Position numbers and translations under genes: made by a program
Shown: positions 32,746-41,191 of the stretch, in pieces
How positions within the stretch are numbered: the stretch's first letter is position 1
Layout of the letters: the number at the start of each line of letters is the position of its first letter
Assembly: GCF_000024865.1 (NCBI RefSeq)
Contig: NC_013595.1
Location: forward strand, 1,984,001-2,048,000
Direction: 5' to 3'
Origin: Streptosporangium roseum DSM 43021
Lineage (GTDB): Bacteria; Actinomycetota; Actinomycetes; Streptosporangiales; Streptosporangiaceae
DNA length: 64,000 nucleotides
Notes under the pieces: generated by a model
Databases searched by the model: none
Told to the model about the DNA's origin: nothing
The model's input: only the letters and a program-made list of their open reading frames with translations

Positions 32746-35661
32746 TCAGGTCGTGATCACCGCGCCGGAGGTGCCGTCCAGGGTGATCCGCTGGCCGGTG
32801 ACGATGTGCTCGGTCGCGCGGGCGACGCCCACGACGGCCGGGATGCCGTACTCGCGCGCGACCACCGCGCCGTGCGAGTTGGCGCCGCCCATCTCCATGA
32901 CCAGGCCTCCCGCGGTGAGGAACAGCGGGGTCCAGCCGGGGTCGGTGGAAGGGCAGACCAGGATCTCGCCGGGCTCCAGGTGGGCGCCGACCGGGTCGAG
33001 GACCACCCGGGCGATCCCCGTGACGCTGCCCGCGGAGGCCGGTGTGCCGGTGAGCGCGCCGTCCACCGGGGCCGACGTGGCGACCGCCTCGGGCTCGGTG
33101 CCGTCCGACAGCAGGACACGCGGCAGGTGCCTGCGGCGCCGCTCGCGCGCGGCGTCCTCGCGCCGCTCGGAGACGAGCGCCCGCAGCCCCGCGGGGTACG
33201 GCGGCGCCGCGTCGCCGGGGGTGGTCGGTGCGCTCTGTCCGGGGGCGGTCGGCGCTCTCCCTCCGGGGGTGGTCGGCGTTCTTCCCCCGGGGGTGGTCGG
33301 TGTGCTCTGTCCGGGGGTGGCCGGTGTGCTCCCCTCGGGGGTGGTCGGTGCGTTCTGTTCGGGGGTGGTTTTCCCGGATGCGGCCGTGAGGGCGGTGCGG
33401 GCCTCTTCCAGGGTCAGGAAGAAGATGTCCCGGGGCGAGTCGAGGAGGCCGCGGGCGGTCAGGTCGGCGCCGACGGTCACCAGCTCGGCGCGCATGGCGG
33501 CCAGGATGGTCACCATGTAGAACTTGGGCAGCTCGCGCACGCCAGCCAGGGCCCGGGCCCGGCCCAGGGCGAAGCGGACGACCCGGCCCCGGACGCCCCC
33601 CACGCGGGCGCTCAGGGTTTTGATCATGAGAACGGCCTCCGCGGCGCCCCTGGCGAACAGGGCGTCGGGGGAGAGCGCGGGGTCCTCCAGGCGGAGATAG
33701 TTGGCCAGGACGCCGATGACGTGCGTCGGATCCTCCGACCAGCGGGGCACGCCGAGGTCGATCTCGGCGACCGCGCGGACGCCGTAGACGGACAGGAACT
33801 CCTTCAGGCCCCGGTCCACCACGCCGGGCAGCGACCCGGCGCCGAAGCGGGCCGCCAGCTCGGCGGCCGGTGTGCCGAGCAGCAGGGAGGCGGCCTCCCG
33901 GTCGGCGCGGATCCGGGTGGCCAGGTGCCACAGCGCCAGGTCCATCTCGGTGGTCACGTTGTGCGGCAGTCCCCGCAGGACGGTCTGGAGCTCACCGGGC
34001 CGGGCGCGGTCGCCGAGGAGGCGGTAGGCCAGGCCGAGCATGGCGAACCCGGCCAGCGGCCCCGGCAGGACGGTCGGCAGCAGGGGGACGGCACGGGTGC
34101 CCAGGATCCGTTCGACGTGGTCGAGCCGTTCGAGGGCGGTGGCGCCCGCCGGAGCGGCCGGCTGTGTCCGGAGCCGTACTCCCAGCCGCTCCGCACGCCG
34201 GTGCGCCTTCTCGGGCATCACGAGGGCCTGCGCGGCGCGTGCCGGGATGCGGAAGCGGATCGCGTTCCTGACGAGCCGGCGCAGGGCGGGGCGCACCGAG
34301 CGCTGGGTCACGCTGAAGCGGGGATCGTCGGACAGGCCGCGCAGCACGGTGGCCGACCTGGCCTCCATCACGTCGAGCACCCGGGGCAGGCCCATCCGGC
34401 CCACCCGGCTGCGCATGATCCCCGTGACGTCGATGAACATCCGGCTGGCCGCCTCGGCGAACTGGGGCGCCCCGTCCAGCCGGTCGGTGACCGGGGTGCC
34501 CAGCAGGGCGGCGGCCGACGACGACAGCAGCCGGAAGGCCGACATGCCCATCGGGGTGATCGGCGCGTAGATGCCCTGGGCCACGCTGAAGGAGAAGTAG
34601 ATCCGCGCGCCGCCCTGCGCCCCGCCGTCCGGGCCGGAGCCGCCCGACCCTCCGTGCCCGGCGCGGAGACGGGTGGTCCGGTCCTCCGGGTGACCCGCTC
34701 CGGCCGGACGCGGGTGCCGGGGGATCGGGAAGAGGGTGGTGATCGGCCGTGCCTGGGTCAGCCAGAGGGCGCCGCCGGCGTCGACGGCCCACTCGGTGTC
34801 CTGCGGGGAGCCGTAGTGGTCCTCGACCCGGCCGCCCAGCTCGGCCAGCGCCCGGACCTGGGCGTCGGTGACGCAGGCGCCCTCCACGGCGGTCTCGACG
34901 TGTTCGACGCCGCCACCGGGCAGGGACCGTACGGCCAGCCGCTTGTCGCCCAGCCGCCGCGCGGTGATCCGCCCGGTGGCGGTGTCCACCACGAAGTGGT
35001 CGGGATTGACCGCGCCGGACACCACGGCCTCGCCGAGGCCCGGACTCGCGTCGATGACCGCCTCGCGCCGCCGTCCGGTGACCGGGTTGGCGGTGAACAT
35101 CACCCCGGCGACCTCCGACTGGACCATCTCCTGGATCACGACGGCCAGCAGCACGGCCCGGTGGTCGATGCCGTTGGCGGCGCGGTAGGCCACGGCCCGG
35201 TCGGTCCAGAGCGAGGCCCAGCAGCGCCGGACCGCGTCCAGCACGGCGTCGGCGCCGATCACGTTGAGGTAGGTGTCCTGCTGGCCGGCGAAGCTGGCGT
35301 GCGGCAGGTCCTCGGCGGTGGCCGAGGAGCGGACCGCGACGGGGCCGTGCGCGCTCCGCCGTACGGCGTCGGCGATGTCGGCGGGCACCGGGGCGGACAG
35401 CACGAGCTCGCGGGCCCGGCCGGCCAGCTCGTTCAGAACCCGGGTCTCCCCGGCGGCCGTGACGGCGAGGGCGTCGAGCACGTCCTCCAGCCCTGCCTGC
35501 TCGGTGACCCTCCGGTAGGCCTCGGTGGTGACGCAGAGTCCCGGGGGGACGGGGAGCCCGGCAGCGGTGAGCACGCCGAGGTTCGCGGCCTTGCCGCCGA
35601 CGAGAGGCAGCATCCCCGCATCGATGTCATCAAATTTCAGGATCAGTGGGGTGCCGTACAT
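32746..35661 (-). CDS. Rifampin-phosphotransferase-like PEP/pyruvate-binding protein
   Basis: 971 residues with the three-part RPH layout: N-terminal ATP-grasp (VGGKAANLGVLTAAGLPVPPGLC; VRSSATAEDLPHASFAGQQDTYLN; NPVTGRRREAVIDASPGLGEAVVSG; WLTQARPIT), a helical middle domain, and a C-terminal swivelling His domain (GGANSHGAVVAREYGIPAVVG). RPH enzymes inactivate rifamycins by transferring phosphate from ATP; this one could do so, or phosphorylate another small molecule. It is ~100 residues longer than typical RPH because of a TTPG repeat linker before the His domain. ATG 35661 follows AAGGAGA. I looked for the rifamycin-associated palindrome upstream and did not see it. Confidence 0.82.
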   Translation of the reverse strand: MYGTPLILKFDDIDAGMLPLVGGKAANLGVLTAAGLPVPPGLCVTTEAYRRVTEQAGLEDVLDALAVTAAGETRVLNELAGRARELVLSAPVPADIADAVRRSAHGPVAVRSSATAEDLPHASFAGQQDTYLNVIGADAVLDAVRRCWASLWTDRAVAYRAANGIDHRAVLLAVVIQEMVQSEVAGVMFTANPVTGRRREAVIDASPGLGEAVVSGAVNPDHFVVDTATGRITARRLGDKRLAVRSLPGGGVEHVETAVEGACVTDAQVRALAELGGRVEDHYGSPQDTEWAVDAGGALWLTQARPITTLFPIPRHPRPAGAGHPEDRTTRLRAGHGGSGGSGPDGGAQGGARIYFSFSVAQGIYAPITPMGMSAFRLLSSSAAALLGTPVTDRLDGAPQFAEAASRMFIDVTGIMRSRVGRMGLPRVLDVMEARSATVLRGLSDDPRFSVTQRSVRPALRRLVRNAIRFRIPARAAQALVMPEKAHRRAERLGVRLRTQPAAPAGATALERLDHVERILGTRAVPLLPTVLPGPLAGFAMLGLAYRLLGDRARPGELQTVLRGLPHNVTTEMDLALWHLATRIRADREAASLLLGTPAAELAARFGAGSLPGVVDRGLKEFLSVYGVRAVAEIDLGVPRWSEDPTHVIGVLANYLRLEDPALSPDALFARGAAEAVLMIKTLSARVGGVRGRVVRFALGRARALAGVRELPKFYMVTILAAMRAELVTVGADLTARGLLDSPRDIFFLTLEEARTALTAASGKTTPEQNAPTTPEGSTPATPGQSTPTTPGGRTPTTPGGRAPTAPGQSAPTTPGDAAPPYPAGLRALVSERREDAARERRRRHLPRVLLSDGTEPEAVATSAPVDGALTGTPASAGSVTGIARVVLDPVGAHLEPGEILVCPSTDPGWTPLFLTAGGLVMEMGGANSHGAVVAREYGIPAVVGVARATEHIVTGQRITLDGTSGAVITT
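33202..33369 (-). repeat. Seven 24-bp tandem repeats in the rph-like gene
   Basis: Seven exact-length 24-bp units encode the 8-residue repeat (T/A)(T/A)P(G/E)xxxP, forming a Pro/Thr/Gly-rich flexible linker between the central domain and the swivelling His domain. The linker may lengthen the reach of the His carrier. Confidence 0.92.
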
Positions 35662-35703
35662 CGGCGCGTCTCCTTGCATCACCGCAACCAATGCGTGTCT
35701 GCA

Positions 35704-35732
35704 ACGTTAAGCCGGGCCACCTGGAAAGTCAA
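35704..35732 (-). promoter_or_regulatory. Sigma70-type promoter of the rph-like gene
   Basis: Minus strand TTGACT (35732-35727), 17-bp spacer, TAACGT (35709-35704), 43 bp upstream of the start codon. Good match to an actinobacterial housekeeping promoter. Confidence 0.6.
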
Positions 35733-35785
35733 CGAGTGATGAAATTAGTGCGGAGGCCCACCCGTCCTCCCGCTCGGGCGGCGGC

Positions 35786-35863
35786 GTGCGGCGGTGCCCC
35801 ACTTGCCGTGCGGCGGTGTCCGGCCTGCCGTGCGGCGGTGCCCTGCTTGCCGTGCGGCGGTGC
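35786..35863. repeat. 22-bp tandem repeats (3.5 copies)
   Basis: Units start GTGCGGCGGTG and end in TTGCC or CTGCC. They sit in the ~300-bp gene-free stretch between the rph-like gene's promoter and the small secreted protein gene. No gene supported here. Confidence 0.88.
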
Positions 35864-36010
35864 GCGGGCGGCGGTCATGTGTCCGGGAGGCGCGGTCGGA
35901 GGCGCGGGTTCCTCGGCGGCCGACGTGTGCGGAGACGGCGACGGCGCCGGCCGTGGGGAGGCCGGCGCCGTCGCCGTGGCATGGAGCCCGTGTGGTCGGG
36001 AGGCTAGCCC

Positions 36011-36670
36011 TTAGTTGCCCCATCCAAGAAGCCAGACCTGGCCGTTCGCGTCGTAGCGGTTCTTCTGCCACGGGTGTATCCGTGCGGAGCACACGCCGGT
36101 GTAGGGGTTATAAGACGAGCAGAAATGCCATTTGTCTGTGACGTCCCAGACGTTCCAGCCCAGCCCGTAGCCCTGGATGTTCTGGCAGCCCTCGTACTTG
36201 CGGGTGGGCCCGCTCGTGCTCCCGTTGCAGCTCGCCGAGGTGTATGTGATCTGGACGCCGTCGCCGCACCATGTGTGGTAAGCGGTTCCCGCGTAAGTGG
36301 CGGAACCGGATTCGGTCTCCAGATACCAGCAGCCTGACGCGTAGCTCCTGTTGCTGGCCTTGGCGGGTTTCTTGACGGGAGGGGGAACGCTCGCGGTGAG
36401 TTTACCCTGCGAGCCGTCGATCAGCGTGGGGGCGATTTCCTTCTGGCGGGACATGTCGATGTACTGGGCCAGCCCCTTCTTGCGGATCTCGTCGGCCGTC
36501 AGGGCGCGAGCCTTGGGCTTGGGGGGCGGCTCCGCGACCGAGAGCCGAGGGGCGGGCGAGATGTCCGGGATGCTTGCTTGCGCGGAGGAGGAAGCCCCGA
36601 GGCTGACGACGGCTGCCGCTGCGAAGGCGCAGCTCACCATGGCTCGGACAGATCGTCTCTTCAATGGCAT
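36011..36670 (-). CDS. Small secreted Cys/Trp-rich hypothetical protein
   Basis: 219 residues: signal peptide (KRRSVRAMVSCAFAAAAVVSLGASSSAQA), a Pro/Lys-rich linker (EPPPKPKARALTADEIRKKG), and a compact C-terminal domain with six Cys (likely three disulfides) and many Trp/Tyr/Gly, ending in LLGWGN. ATG 36670 has AGGAG 9 nt upstream, and TATATA lies ~70 bp upstream as a possible -10. Base composition is lower in GC than its neighbours. I recognise no family. The aromatic, disulfide-rich domain suggests an extracellular binding or stability role (inference). Confidence 0.75.
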   Translation of the reverse strand: MPLKRRSVRAMVSCAFAAAAVVSLGASSSAQASIPDISPAPRLSVAEPPPKPKARALTADEIRKKGLAQYIDMSRQKEIAPTLIDGSQGKLTASVPPPVKKPAKASNRSYASGCWYLETESGSATYAGTAYHTWCGDGVQITYTSASCNGSTSGPTRKYEGCQNIQGYGLGWNVWDVTDKWHFCSSYNPYTGVCSARIHPWQKNRYDANGQVWLLGWGN

Positions 36671-37094
36671 GCGGCATGCTCCTATGCGAAATGGTGCACC
36701 GCGGGCGGGGCTCGTTGAAATTCCCGTCCGTGGCGCGATCTTGAAGGCGTAGGCAATATATAGAACCCCTTTTCGCGGAGTGGAGAATTTGGTTTTGGCG
36801 GGGGTAAACGAAAGTTTCCTCTTTTTGAGGGTCGAGAATCTTGCGTGTCGCGGGCGCGTGTGATTCCGGGCCTTTTGTCGGGCTGTCGCGGCGCTCCGTC
36901 CCACTTGTGCGGAGCCCCACTTGTGCGGAGCGGGATTTCATCAGGATGGGATGGCTTTCTGCCGGCCGGTGTGCGCGCGTTTCCCGTGCGTTCCGGGCCG
37001 TAACGGAGATCGCGGCCTGGCCGCGCACCTTGACGGGCCCGTACGGAGCCCCGTGCCTGAGGGGGCGCGGGACGGGCCACCGGAACCGGCCGTC
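36671..37094. other. 424-bp intergenic region without a supported gene
   Basis: The first ~170 bp are AT-richer than the surroundings and probably carry the promoter of the secreted protein gene (TATATA on the minus strand at ~36748). The rest is high-GC with no start signal, hairpin or repeat that I can defend. Confidence 0.5.
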
Positions 37095-37778
37095 CTACTC
37101 CTCGATGGTGATCCCCATGGCGCTCGCCAGGCTGTGGACCAGCCCCTGGGCGTCCCGGCTCCTGATGGTCACGCCCCTGAGGCTGGTCACGCCGCCGATC
37201 CCCAGCAGCACGCAGTCGGCGAACCGGGCCCCTTCCATCTCCGCGCCGGAGAACTGGGCACCGGTCAGGTTGCAGCGCTCGAACCGGACCCCTCTCAGGT
37301 CCGCGTTCTGGAAGTTCGCCTCCGGGAGGGCGCAGTCATGGAAGACGGCGTTCTTGAAGGTCGAGAACCGGAACCCCGTCAGGTCGGCGCGACAGGCGTC
37401 GAACGTCACGTCCTTGAACCCGCACTCGGACCAGGTCATGCCGGTCAACCGGCTGGCGGACACGCGGGTGCGGTGCATCGACGACGCCCTGGCCGCCATT
37501 CCCGACAGGTCGCAGCGCTCCAGTTCCACGTTGGAGAAACCGCCCCGGCGCATCGCCGTACCCGACAGGCGTGTGTCGACGAACCGGCAGCCCTCGAACT
37601 CGACCGCGTCCGCGTCGCGGGACGACAGGTCGACGCCTCTGAACTCCATCGACTTGTAGACGCCGTCATCCTCAAGATCGCGGTCGAAGTGCTCCACGGC
37701 GGCGAGCGAGGCCGCGAGCCTGGGGGAGCGGGGTTCTTTCGGCCGCGGCGGCCCGGCGGCAGGGGTGCGAGAAGGCAT
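37095..37778 (-). CDS. Pentapeptide-repeat protein
   Basis: 227 residues. From ~residue 50 on, A(D/N)LxG-type five-residue periodicity is clear (FRGVDLSSRDADAVEFEGCRF..., ANFQNADLRGVRFERCNLTGAQFSGAEMEGARF), predicting a right-handed quadrilateral beta-helix. Such proteins can mimic DNA and protect gyrase from quinolones, but many have no known role. ATG 37778 has no Shine-Dalgarno, and a TAGGCT lies ~7 bp upstream, so a leaderless transcript is possible. Divergent from the ferredoxin reductase gene. Confidence 0.88.
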   Translation of the reverse strand: MPSRTPAAGPPRPKEPRSPRLAASLAAVEHFDRDLEDDGVYKSMEFRGVDLSSRDADAVEFEGCRFVDTRLSGTAMRRGGFSNVELERCDLSGMAARASSMHRTRVSASRLTGMTWSECGFKDVTFDACRADLTGFRFSTFKNAVFHDCALPEANFQNADLRGVRFERCNLTGAQFSGAEMEGARFADCVLLGIGGVTSLRGVTIRSRDAQGLVHSLASAMGITIEE

Positions 37779-37854
37779 GCGGGGGAGCCTAGTCAGGTCG
37801 CGGGCCGTGAGCCGCTCATTGGAACCGGCGGGGTAATCGGATAGGAAGGGACCC

Positions 37855-39090
37855 ATGACTACCGAGCAGACGTTCGTCATCGTCGGAGCGGGCCTGGCCG
37901 GGGCGAAGGCCGCGCAGTCCCTGCGGGAGGAGGGCTTCGCGGGCGGGATCACGCTGGTCGGGGCCGAGGCCGAACGCCCGTACGAGCGGCCCCCGCTCTC
38001 CAAGGGCTACCTGCTCGGCAAGGAGGAGAAGGCCAAGGTCTACGTCCACGACGAGGGCTGGTACGCCGAGAACTCCGTGGAGCTCCTGCTCGGGTGTCGC
38101 GTGACCGGCCTCGACCGGGCCGGGCACCAGGTGGAGCTCGACGACGGCCGGCGGCTGGGATACGCCAAGCTGCTGCTCGCCCCCGGCTCGTCCCCGCGCC
38201 GCCTCGACGTGCCCGGCGCGGACCTGGACGGCGTGCACTACCTGCGCGGCCTCGGCGACTCCGAGCGGTTGCGCGAGGCCGTCGGCGGCGGGGGCAGGGT
38301 CGTCGTCGTGGGAGCCGGGTGGATCGGGCTGGAGACCGCGGCCGCCGCCCGCGGGTACGGCTGCGAGGTGACCGTCGTCGAGCCCCAGCCGGTGCCGCTG
38401 CGGGCGGCGCTCGGCCCCGAGATGGGCGCCTTCTTCGCCGGCGTGCACCGCCGGCAGGGCGTCGACGTACGGCTCGGCCTGGGAGTGACCGGGTTCCTCG
38501 GCACCGGGCGCGTCCGGGCGGTGGCCACCGGCGACGGCGGCGAGATCCCGGCTGACGTGGTGATCGTCGGTGTCGGCGTGCGTCCCTGCACCGAACTCGC
38601 CGAGCGGGCGGGCCTGGCCGTCGACGACGGGATCGTCGTCGACGCGTCCCTGCGCACCGAGGACCCCGACGTCTACGCCGCCGGTGACGTGGCCAGTGCG
38701 TTCAACCCCCTGTACGGCACCCGGATCCGCGTCGAGCACTGGGCCAACGCGCTCAACGGGGGACTGGCCGCCGGCAGGTCCATGCTCGGGCAGAAGGTCG
38801 TCTACGACCGGCCGCCCTACTTCTTCACCGACCAGTACGACGTCGGCATGGAGTTCTCCGGCTGGTTCGCGCCGGGCGGCTACGACTCCGTCGTGGTCCG
38901 CGGGGACCTGGAGGCGCGGGCCTTTCACGCCTTCTGGCTCTCCGGCGGCCGTGTCGTGGCGGGAATGCACGTCAACCAGTGGGACGAGGGCATCGCGCCG
39001 GCGCAGGAGCTGATCCGCGCCGGCGTGCGGGTCGACCCCGACAGGCTCGCCGATCCCTCGGTTCCGCTGGCCGACCTCACGAAGGGCTGA
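37855..39090 (+). CDS. NAD(P)/FAD-dependent ferredoxin reductase
   Basis: 411 residues. Two Rossmann dinucleotide motifs (VGAGLAGAKAAQSLR for FAD; VVVVGAGWIGLETAAAARGYG for NAD(P)H), YERPPLSKGYL, and the DVYAAGDVA FAD motif, then a C-terminal reductase domain. This matches the rubredoxin/ferredoxin reductase family that feeds electrons to P450s or dioxygenases. No P450 or ferredoxin gene lies beside it, so the partner is elsewhere. ATG 37855 follows GGAAGGGA. Confidence 0.92.
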   Translation: MTTEQTFVIVGAGLAGAKAAQSLREEGFAGGITLVGAEAERPYERPPLSKGYLLGKEEKAKVYVHDEGWYAENSVELLLGCRVTGLDRAGHQVELDDGRRLGYAKLLLAPGSSPRRLDVPGADLDGVHYLRGLGDSERLREAVGGGGRVVVVGAGWIGLETAAAARGYGCEVTVVEPQPVPLRAALGPEMGAFFAGVHRRQGVDVRLGLGVTGFLGTGRVRAVATGDGGEIPADVVIVGVGVRPCTELAERAGLAVDDGIVVDASLRTEDPDVYAAGDVASAFNPLYGTRIRVEHWANALNGGLAAGRSMLGQKVVYDRPPYFFTDQYDVGMEFSGWFAPGGYDSVVVRGDLEARAFHAFWLSGGRVVAGMHVNQWDEGIAPAQELIRAGVRVDPDRLADPSVPLADLTKG

Positions 39091-39306
39091 GCCGCCGGCC
39101 GACCTTGGACGACGAGGGCCCGGCGGCGGCGCGGGCTCACTTCGAGTCCGATTCGTGGCTTAAGATGGCTGATTGTTGTGTTCTGAACGAATGCATGCAA
39201 TGACCGCACGGCGGCCGCCATGAGCGGTATCTACCCCGGTCGAAGCCCACCATGACGGTGCGCTCCCGGACCGGGCTGCGCTCCGTCTGGACTCGGACGG
39301 AGACTG

Positions 39307-40524
39307 ATGAAGTCCTACCTCGCCGTGCTCGGCTCCCCCGGCGCCTGGCGTTTCCTCGCTCCCGCGTTCCTCGCGCGCCTGCCGTACGCCATGTTGCAGC
39401 TCGGCGTCCTCCTGCTCGTGCAGTGGTCCACGGGCTCGTACGGCGTGGCCGGGATCGCCGCCGCGGCGGCCGCCGTGGCGCAGGCGCTGGTCGGCCCGCA
39501 GACCGGTCGGCTCGCCGACCGGTACGGCCAGCCGAAGGTGCTCATCCCGCAGGTCGTCCTGCACGCCGCCGCGCTGGGCGTCCTGCTGGCGCTCTCCTCG
39601 GCGCATGCCCCGGCCGTCCCGCTGGTGGTCTTCTCGGCACTGGCCGGTGCCTCGATGCCGCAGGTCGGCTCGATGGTCCGGGCCCGCTGGGCGCACCTGC
39701 TGGGCCGCTCGGAGAGGCTGGGCACCGCCTTCGCCGTCGAGTCCATCACCGACGAGCTGACCTTCACTCTCGCCCCGGTGCTGCTGGTGGCCGTCTCGAC
39801 CGGGTTCTCGCCCGTCTGGGCGCTGCTGGCGGCACTGGTCATGGTCGTGCTGGGGACGCTGGTGTTCGCCGTGGTCCGCAAGGGCGCCCCCGAGCCGATG
39901 CCGGTCCGGGTCCGCTCCCAGGGCGGCGTGCTCCGGCTGCGCGGCGTGGCCGTGCTCGCGGTGGCCTTCGTCGCGCTCGGCACCGTCTTCGGCAGCCTCC
40001 AGGTCGGCATCACCTCCTACAGCGCCGCGCTGGGTCAGGCCGCCGCGGCCGGGCCGATCTACGCGACCTTCTCCGGTGCCAGCTTCGCCGGAGGCATCCT
40101 CTACGGCGTCGTCCGCTGGCGGATCGGCGCCCCGGTCCGGCTGGCGGCCACCGTCGGCCTGCTCTGCGCGACGACCGCCGCCCTGACGCTCGCCGGATCC
40201 ATCCCCCTGCTGTACGGCGGGGCGGCCATGGCCGGGTTCGTCATCGCCCCCGCCGTCATCACCGGCTACACCCTGGTCGAGACCCTGATCCCCGCCGAGG
40301 TCAGGACCGAGGCGTTCACCTGGCTCAACGGATCGATCGGCCTGGGCATCGCCACCGGCGCGGCCGTCGCCGGCCAGCTCGTGGACCGCTCCGGCCCTTC
40401 CCTGGCCTTCCTGGTCCCGCCGGTCACCACCGGCCTGGCCGCGCTGCTGGTGCTGCTCTTCCTGCGCCGGTTGCGTCAGGAAACGGGCGTGGACGAGGTC
40501 CGCCAGGCGGTCGCGGTCTCCTGA
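39307..40524 (+). CDS. MFS transporter
   Basis: 405 residues with about 12 membrane helices and the MFS loop-2 signature GRLADRYGQPKVL between TM2 and TM3. Similar actinobacterial proteins are annotated as drug or metabolite exporters, but the substrate cannot be read. ATG 39307 has GGAG close upstream (4-5 nt). The 216-bp gap before it has no gene I can support; a 12-codon Cys-rich frame there is listed under rejected items. Confidence 0.88.
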   Translation: MKSYLAVLGSPGAWRFLAPAFLARLPYAMLQLGVLLLVQWSTGSYGVAGIAAAAAAVAQALVGPQTGRLADRYGQPKVLIPQVVLHAAALGVLLALSSAHAPAVPLVVFSALAGASMPQVGSMVRARWAHLLGRSERLGTAFAVESITDELTFTLAPVLLVAVSTGFSPVWALLAALVMVVLGTLVFAVVRKGAPEPMPVRVRSQGGVLRLRGVAVLAVAFVALGTVFGSLQVGITSYSAALGQAAAAGPIYATFSGASFAGGILYGVVRWRIGAPVRLAATVGLLCATTAALTLAGSIPLLYGGAAMAGFVIAPAVITGYTLVETLIPAEVRTEAFTWLNGSIGLGIATGAAVAGQLVDRSGPSLAFLVPPVTTGLAALLVLLFLRRLRQETGVDEVRQAVAVS

Positions 40525-40597
40525 GGCCCGGGTCCACCGGCGGGTGCGCGACGAGAGGGGCCGAAGACGCCGGCGAGGCGGCGCCGTTTGTCTCAGG

Positions 40598-40613
40598 GTA
40601 CCCCCCCGGGTAT
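40598..40613. promoter_or_regulatory. CsoR/CstR-type operator 1
   Basis: GTACCCCCCCGGGTAT, 10 bp upstream of the regulator gene. It matches the G/C-tract dyad (ATACCCC...GGGGTAT) bound by CsoR/CstR-family repressors and is the most degenerate of the three copies. Indicates autoregulation. Confidence 0.8.
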
Positions 40614-40622
40614 GTTGGTGGC

Positions 40623-40892
40623 ATGGAGATGAACGAGTCGATGGTCGGCGACGCGGTGACCCGCCTGCGCCGGGCCCACGGACAGCTGGCCGGTGTGATC
40701 GGGATGATCGAGGCCGGCGAGGACTGCTCGAAGGTGCTCACCCAGCTCGCGGCCGTCTCCAAGGCGCTGGACCGCGCCGGGTTCAAGATCGTCGCCAGCG
40801 GGATGCGTCACTGCCAGGCCGCCCAGGCTCGCGGCGAGGAGGCTCCGATGAGTGTCGAGGAGCTGGAGAAGCTCTTTCTGTCCCTGGCGTGA
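40623..40892 (+). CDS. cstR: CsoR-family repressor, CstR-like (persulfide-sensing)
   Basis: 89 residues, all-helical DUF156 fold (VTRLRRAHGQLAGVIGMIEAGEDCSKVLTQLAAVSKAL). The two thiols C35 and C64 are present, but the His that completes the Cu(I) site in CsoR (four residues before the second Cys) is Gly60. This is the pattern of CstR-type persulfide sensors rather than copper sensors, and downstream sulfur genes agree. Predicted to form tetramers, repress at the three ATACCCC sites, and release when di-/trisulfide links form. Derepression would switch on persulfide oxidation and sulfite export. Confidence 0.88.
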   Translation: MEMNESMVGDAVTRLRRAHGQLAGVIGMIEAGEDCSKVLTQLAAVSKALDRAGFKIVASGMRHCQAAQARGEEAPMSVEELEKLFLSLA

Positions 40893-40975
40893 GGGGTGGG
40901 TCTGCGGCCTGCCGTGGACGGCGGACGGCATGGGCCCGTGGCGCCGACCCGGCTCCGCATACCCATGCCTCCGGC

Positions 40976-40991
40976 ATACCCCCCGGGGTAT
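40976..40991. promoter_or_regulatory. CsoR/CstR-type operator 2
   Basis: ATACCCCCCGGGGTAT, 7-bp arms around CC, in the ~300-bp region between the regulator and the persulfide dioxygenase gene; 175 bp from operator 3 with identical sequence. Confidence 0.8.
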
Positions 40992-41150
40992 ATCGCCGTA
41001 GTGGCCGAGGGGGGCCGGTGGCCCTTCCCGTCGCGCCCGCCGCCCCGGCCGGCCTCGCGCCGCGCGGTTCGCCCGTGAGGGCGGCGCCGCCATAGAGCCC
41101 ATGCCTGCCCCCCGGCCCGGGGGCTGGAGGGGCACACCTCTGCCCTCTGT

Positions 41151-41166
41151 ATACCCCCCGGGGTAT
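41151..41166. promoter_or_regulatory. CsoR/CstR-type operator 3
   Basis: ATACCCCCCGGGGTAT, 25 bp before the start codon of the persulfide dioxygenase-rhodanese gene. The dyad would overlap the promoter of that operon. Confidence 0.82.
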
Positions 41167-41191
41167 TTTTATCCGATTGAAAGGGATCCCG

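Noticed and set aside
35662..35760. Rifamycin-associated palindrome (RAE) upstream of the rph-like gene
   Set aside because: Searched by eye; no 19-bp GC-rich palindrome of that type is present. Only a normal -35/-10 pair is seen.
35786..36007. Cys-rich 70-120 codon frames (MRRCPTCRAAV...)
   Set aside because: Result of the 22-bp tandem repeat; no start signal and not conserved in composition.
39165..39203. 12-codon Cys-rich leader frame (MADCCVLNECMQ) before the MFS gene
   Set aside because: No Shine-Dalgarno, and a TAAGAT -10-like element overlaps its ATG, so it may not even be transcribed; 100 bp from the MFS start. Kept only as a curiosity.
40896..41078. 60-codon frame between the CstR-like and persulfide dioxygenase genes
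   Set aside because: No ribosome site, contains operator 2 within it, no protein-like pattern.
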